Assembly (NCBI GenBank): GCA_050050615.1
Contig: JASFTV010000190.1
Span: 1-6,701, forward strand
Direction of reading: 5' to 3'
From: JASFTV01 sp050050615
GTDB lineage: Bacteria; Desulfobacterota; DSM-4660; Desulfatiglandales; HGW-15
Length of the DNA stretch: 6,701 nt
The position numbers and the translations under genes were made by a program. Below, piece by piece: positions 5,998-6,701 of this stretch. The notes under the pieces are model-generated. The model was given only the letters and a program-made list of their open reading frames with translations, did not search any database and was not told where the DNA came from. Each line of letters starts with the position of its first letter. The first letter of the stretch is position 1.

Positions 5998-6048
5998 ATG
6001 GCGAAAATCCAGGCCAAGGGGGACAAGCTACGTCTCGGCATGCGATGA
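5998..6048 (+). other. Possible 16-codon ORF coupled to the GIY-YIG gene
   Basis: An ATG at 5998 opens a frame of 16 residues (MAKIQAKGDKLRLGMR) whose TGA stop overlaps the ATG of the GIY-YIG gene as ATGA. The arrangement would allow translational coupling. It has no clear Shine-Dalgarno and runs through repeat copy B, so it may be accidental. I assign no function to the peptide. Confidence 0.2.
6026..6040 (+). repeat. 15-nt direct repeat, copy B
   Basis: This is an exact second copy of AGCTACGTCTCGGCA (first copy 5920-5934), ending four bases before the ATG of the GIY-YIG gene. The region between 5948 and 6025 is AT-richer and shows no other repeat. The copy links the repeat block physically to the GIY-YIG gene and occupies the place where a ribosome-binding site would be expected. 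Confidence 0.8.
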
Positions 6049-6290
6049 AATTCCACTATGTTTACATTCTGCAGTCGGAGAGTGACCCGCAACGATACTA
6101 TACCGGCTTTACCGAAGACCTTGATGCCCGCCTCAAAGCCCACAATTCCGGACAAGTTCCCCACACCAGGAAATACCGTCCATGGCAAATCAAGACCGCG
6201 ATTGCCTTCACTGATCTTCAGAAAGCAATCGATTTCGAGGCATACTTGAAAACCCCATCAGGTAGAGGCTTCGCAAAAAGACGGCTCTGA
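6045..6290 (+). CDS. Small single-domain GIY-YIG nuclease-superfamily protein
   Basis: This 81-residue protein consists of one GIY-YIG domain, the fold of UvrC N-domains and homing endonucleases. The degenerate GIY motif is YVY (5-7) in HYVYILQSE, and the YIG motif is YTG (19-21) in RYYTGFTEDL. The conserved arginine is R29 in LDARLKAHNSG, and the metal-binding glutamate is probably E65 in FEAYLKTPSGRGFAKRRL. The set suggests an intact active site. The length is typical of the free-standing UPF0213-like proteins, whose function is unclear. The ATG at 6045 has no Shine-Dalgarno; a weak promoter-like pair (TTGTAT 5954, TAATAT 5975, spacing 15) lies upstream. The gene sits behind a repeat block at the tmRNA end and carries a copy of one repeat word before its start, suggesting that repeats and gene form one unit. 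Confidence 0.9.
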   Translation: MKFHYVYILQSESDPQRYYTGFTEDLDARLKAHNSGQVPHTRKYRPWQIKTAIAFTDLQKAIDFEAYLKTPSGRGFAKRRL

Positions 6291-6328
6291 GCGTTTCGGG
6301 CTTCAGGTTCCACCTTCACCCGGTCTAC

Positions 6329-6700
6329 TCACCCAATCACATTCCCCTGCCAAAGCTCCTTCAAAAACATTCTCCAGGGCATGATCTTGATCTGCCCATG
6401 GATACTCTCTTCCCGTTCGTTACACACCACAAAGGCCTCGCGGGGTGCGTACTCATCAATAAATGTCCTCAGGGGGCGCAAGTCTCTGTTATCAACATAG
6501 GAGGCCCCGTTGACCTCTATGGCCACCTTCCCTCTGCCCAGCACAAAATCAACTTCCATGCCGGATTTCGTCCTCCAAAAATGGATCGGATAGTCAAGCT
6601 CCCTATAGGCATTGTAGGCGGTCAATACCATGAGAATAAAGTGCTCAGGCGCTTTTCCGTAAGCTTCACCTCTCTCCTCGGTGATACGTCGCTTAACAAT
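6329..6700 (-). CDS. DUF4143-type ATPase, C-terminal part (5' end beyond window)
   Basis: These are the last 123 residues of a protein of the large ATP-binding family with an N-terminal AAA-type ATPase and a C-terminal DUF4143 domain. Only part of the C-terminal domain is visible; the frame is open to the right window edge, so the ATG at 6631 is internal. Family features are GEAYGKAPEHFILM (11-24), AYRELDYPIHFWRTKSGMEVDFVLG (31-55), AIEVNG (60-65), DLRPLRTFIDE (73-83) and the C-terminal IMPWRMFLKELWQGNVI. The EVD and IEVxG pair resembles a PD-(D/E)XK nuclease core, but the usual lysine is asparagine here (N64). Such ATPases are common, patchily distributed accessory genes, often suspected to be mobile or defence-linked; the role is unknown. 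It converges on the GIY-YIG gene with 38 bases between stops. Confidence 0.87.
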   Translation of the reverse strand: MVKRRITEERGEAYGKAPEHFILMVLTAYNAYRELDYPIHFWRTKSGMEVDFVLGRGKVAIEVNGASYVDNRDLRPLRTFIDEYAPREAFVVCNEREESIHGQIKIMPWRMFLKELWQGNVIG

Positions 6701-6701
6701 G

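Noticed and set aside
6305..6314. AGGTTCCACC shared with the tmRNA pseudoknot 1 region (5523-5532), as a possible att-type duplication
   Set aside because: It is only ten bases, not at the ssrA 3' end, and the flanks do not match. Chance is sufficient.
6298..6321. Hairpin around AGGT-TCC-ACCT between the convergent genes as a bidirectional terminator
   Set aside because: There are only four continuous pairs, with mismatches outside them and no T-run on either side.

Overview
The window looks like a chromosomal segment of a Gram-negative bacterium of the Deltaproteobacteria/Desulfobacterota type. The basis is protein character and gene order: a SPOUT RNA methyltransferase of the family usually found next to trmD, then rplS, rnhB, yraN and rsmI, all on one strand, followed by ptsH-ptsI and smpB-ssrA. 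This assignment is an inference from recalled gene order and has not been searched.

Region 1 (2-2754) is a housekeeping RNA and translation operon. It holds the 3' part of an RNA methyltransferase gene, ribosomal protein L19 (rplS), ribonuclease HII (rnhB), the UPF0102 nuclease-like protein YraN, and the 16S rRNA C1402 2'-O-methyltransferase RsmI. Gaps are short, the rnhB/yraN junction has one spacer base, and two starts are TTG.

Region 2 (2785-4883) encodes the general phosphotransferase proteins HPr and enzyme I. They share an ATGA overlap, so their translation is probably coupled. No sugar-specific enzyme II is present, which fits a regulatory PTS or EII genes located elsewhere.

Region 3 (4956-5824) is the trans-translation module: smpB followed by ssrA (tmRNA). 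A near-consensus sigma-70 promoter has its -35 box on the smpB stop codon and would drive ssrA. The tmRNA is intact. It has a 7-bp acceptor stem, a perfect T arm, pseudoknot 1, the tag frame ADDYAYALAA with its stop codon in a hairpin loop, and an encoded CCA.

Region 4 (5822-6701) changes character. Directly at the tmRNA CCA starts a compact GC-rich block of direct and inverted repeats (5822-5947). An AT-richer spacer follows, then a second copy of a 15-nt repeat word, then a small single-domain GIY-YIG protein. Convergent to it is the C-terminal part of a DUF4143-type ATPase, running off the window end. This is an accessory region attached to the 3' end of ssrA, a well-known integration hotspot. 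The repeat block plus GIY-YIG gene is the most interesting part of the window.
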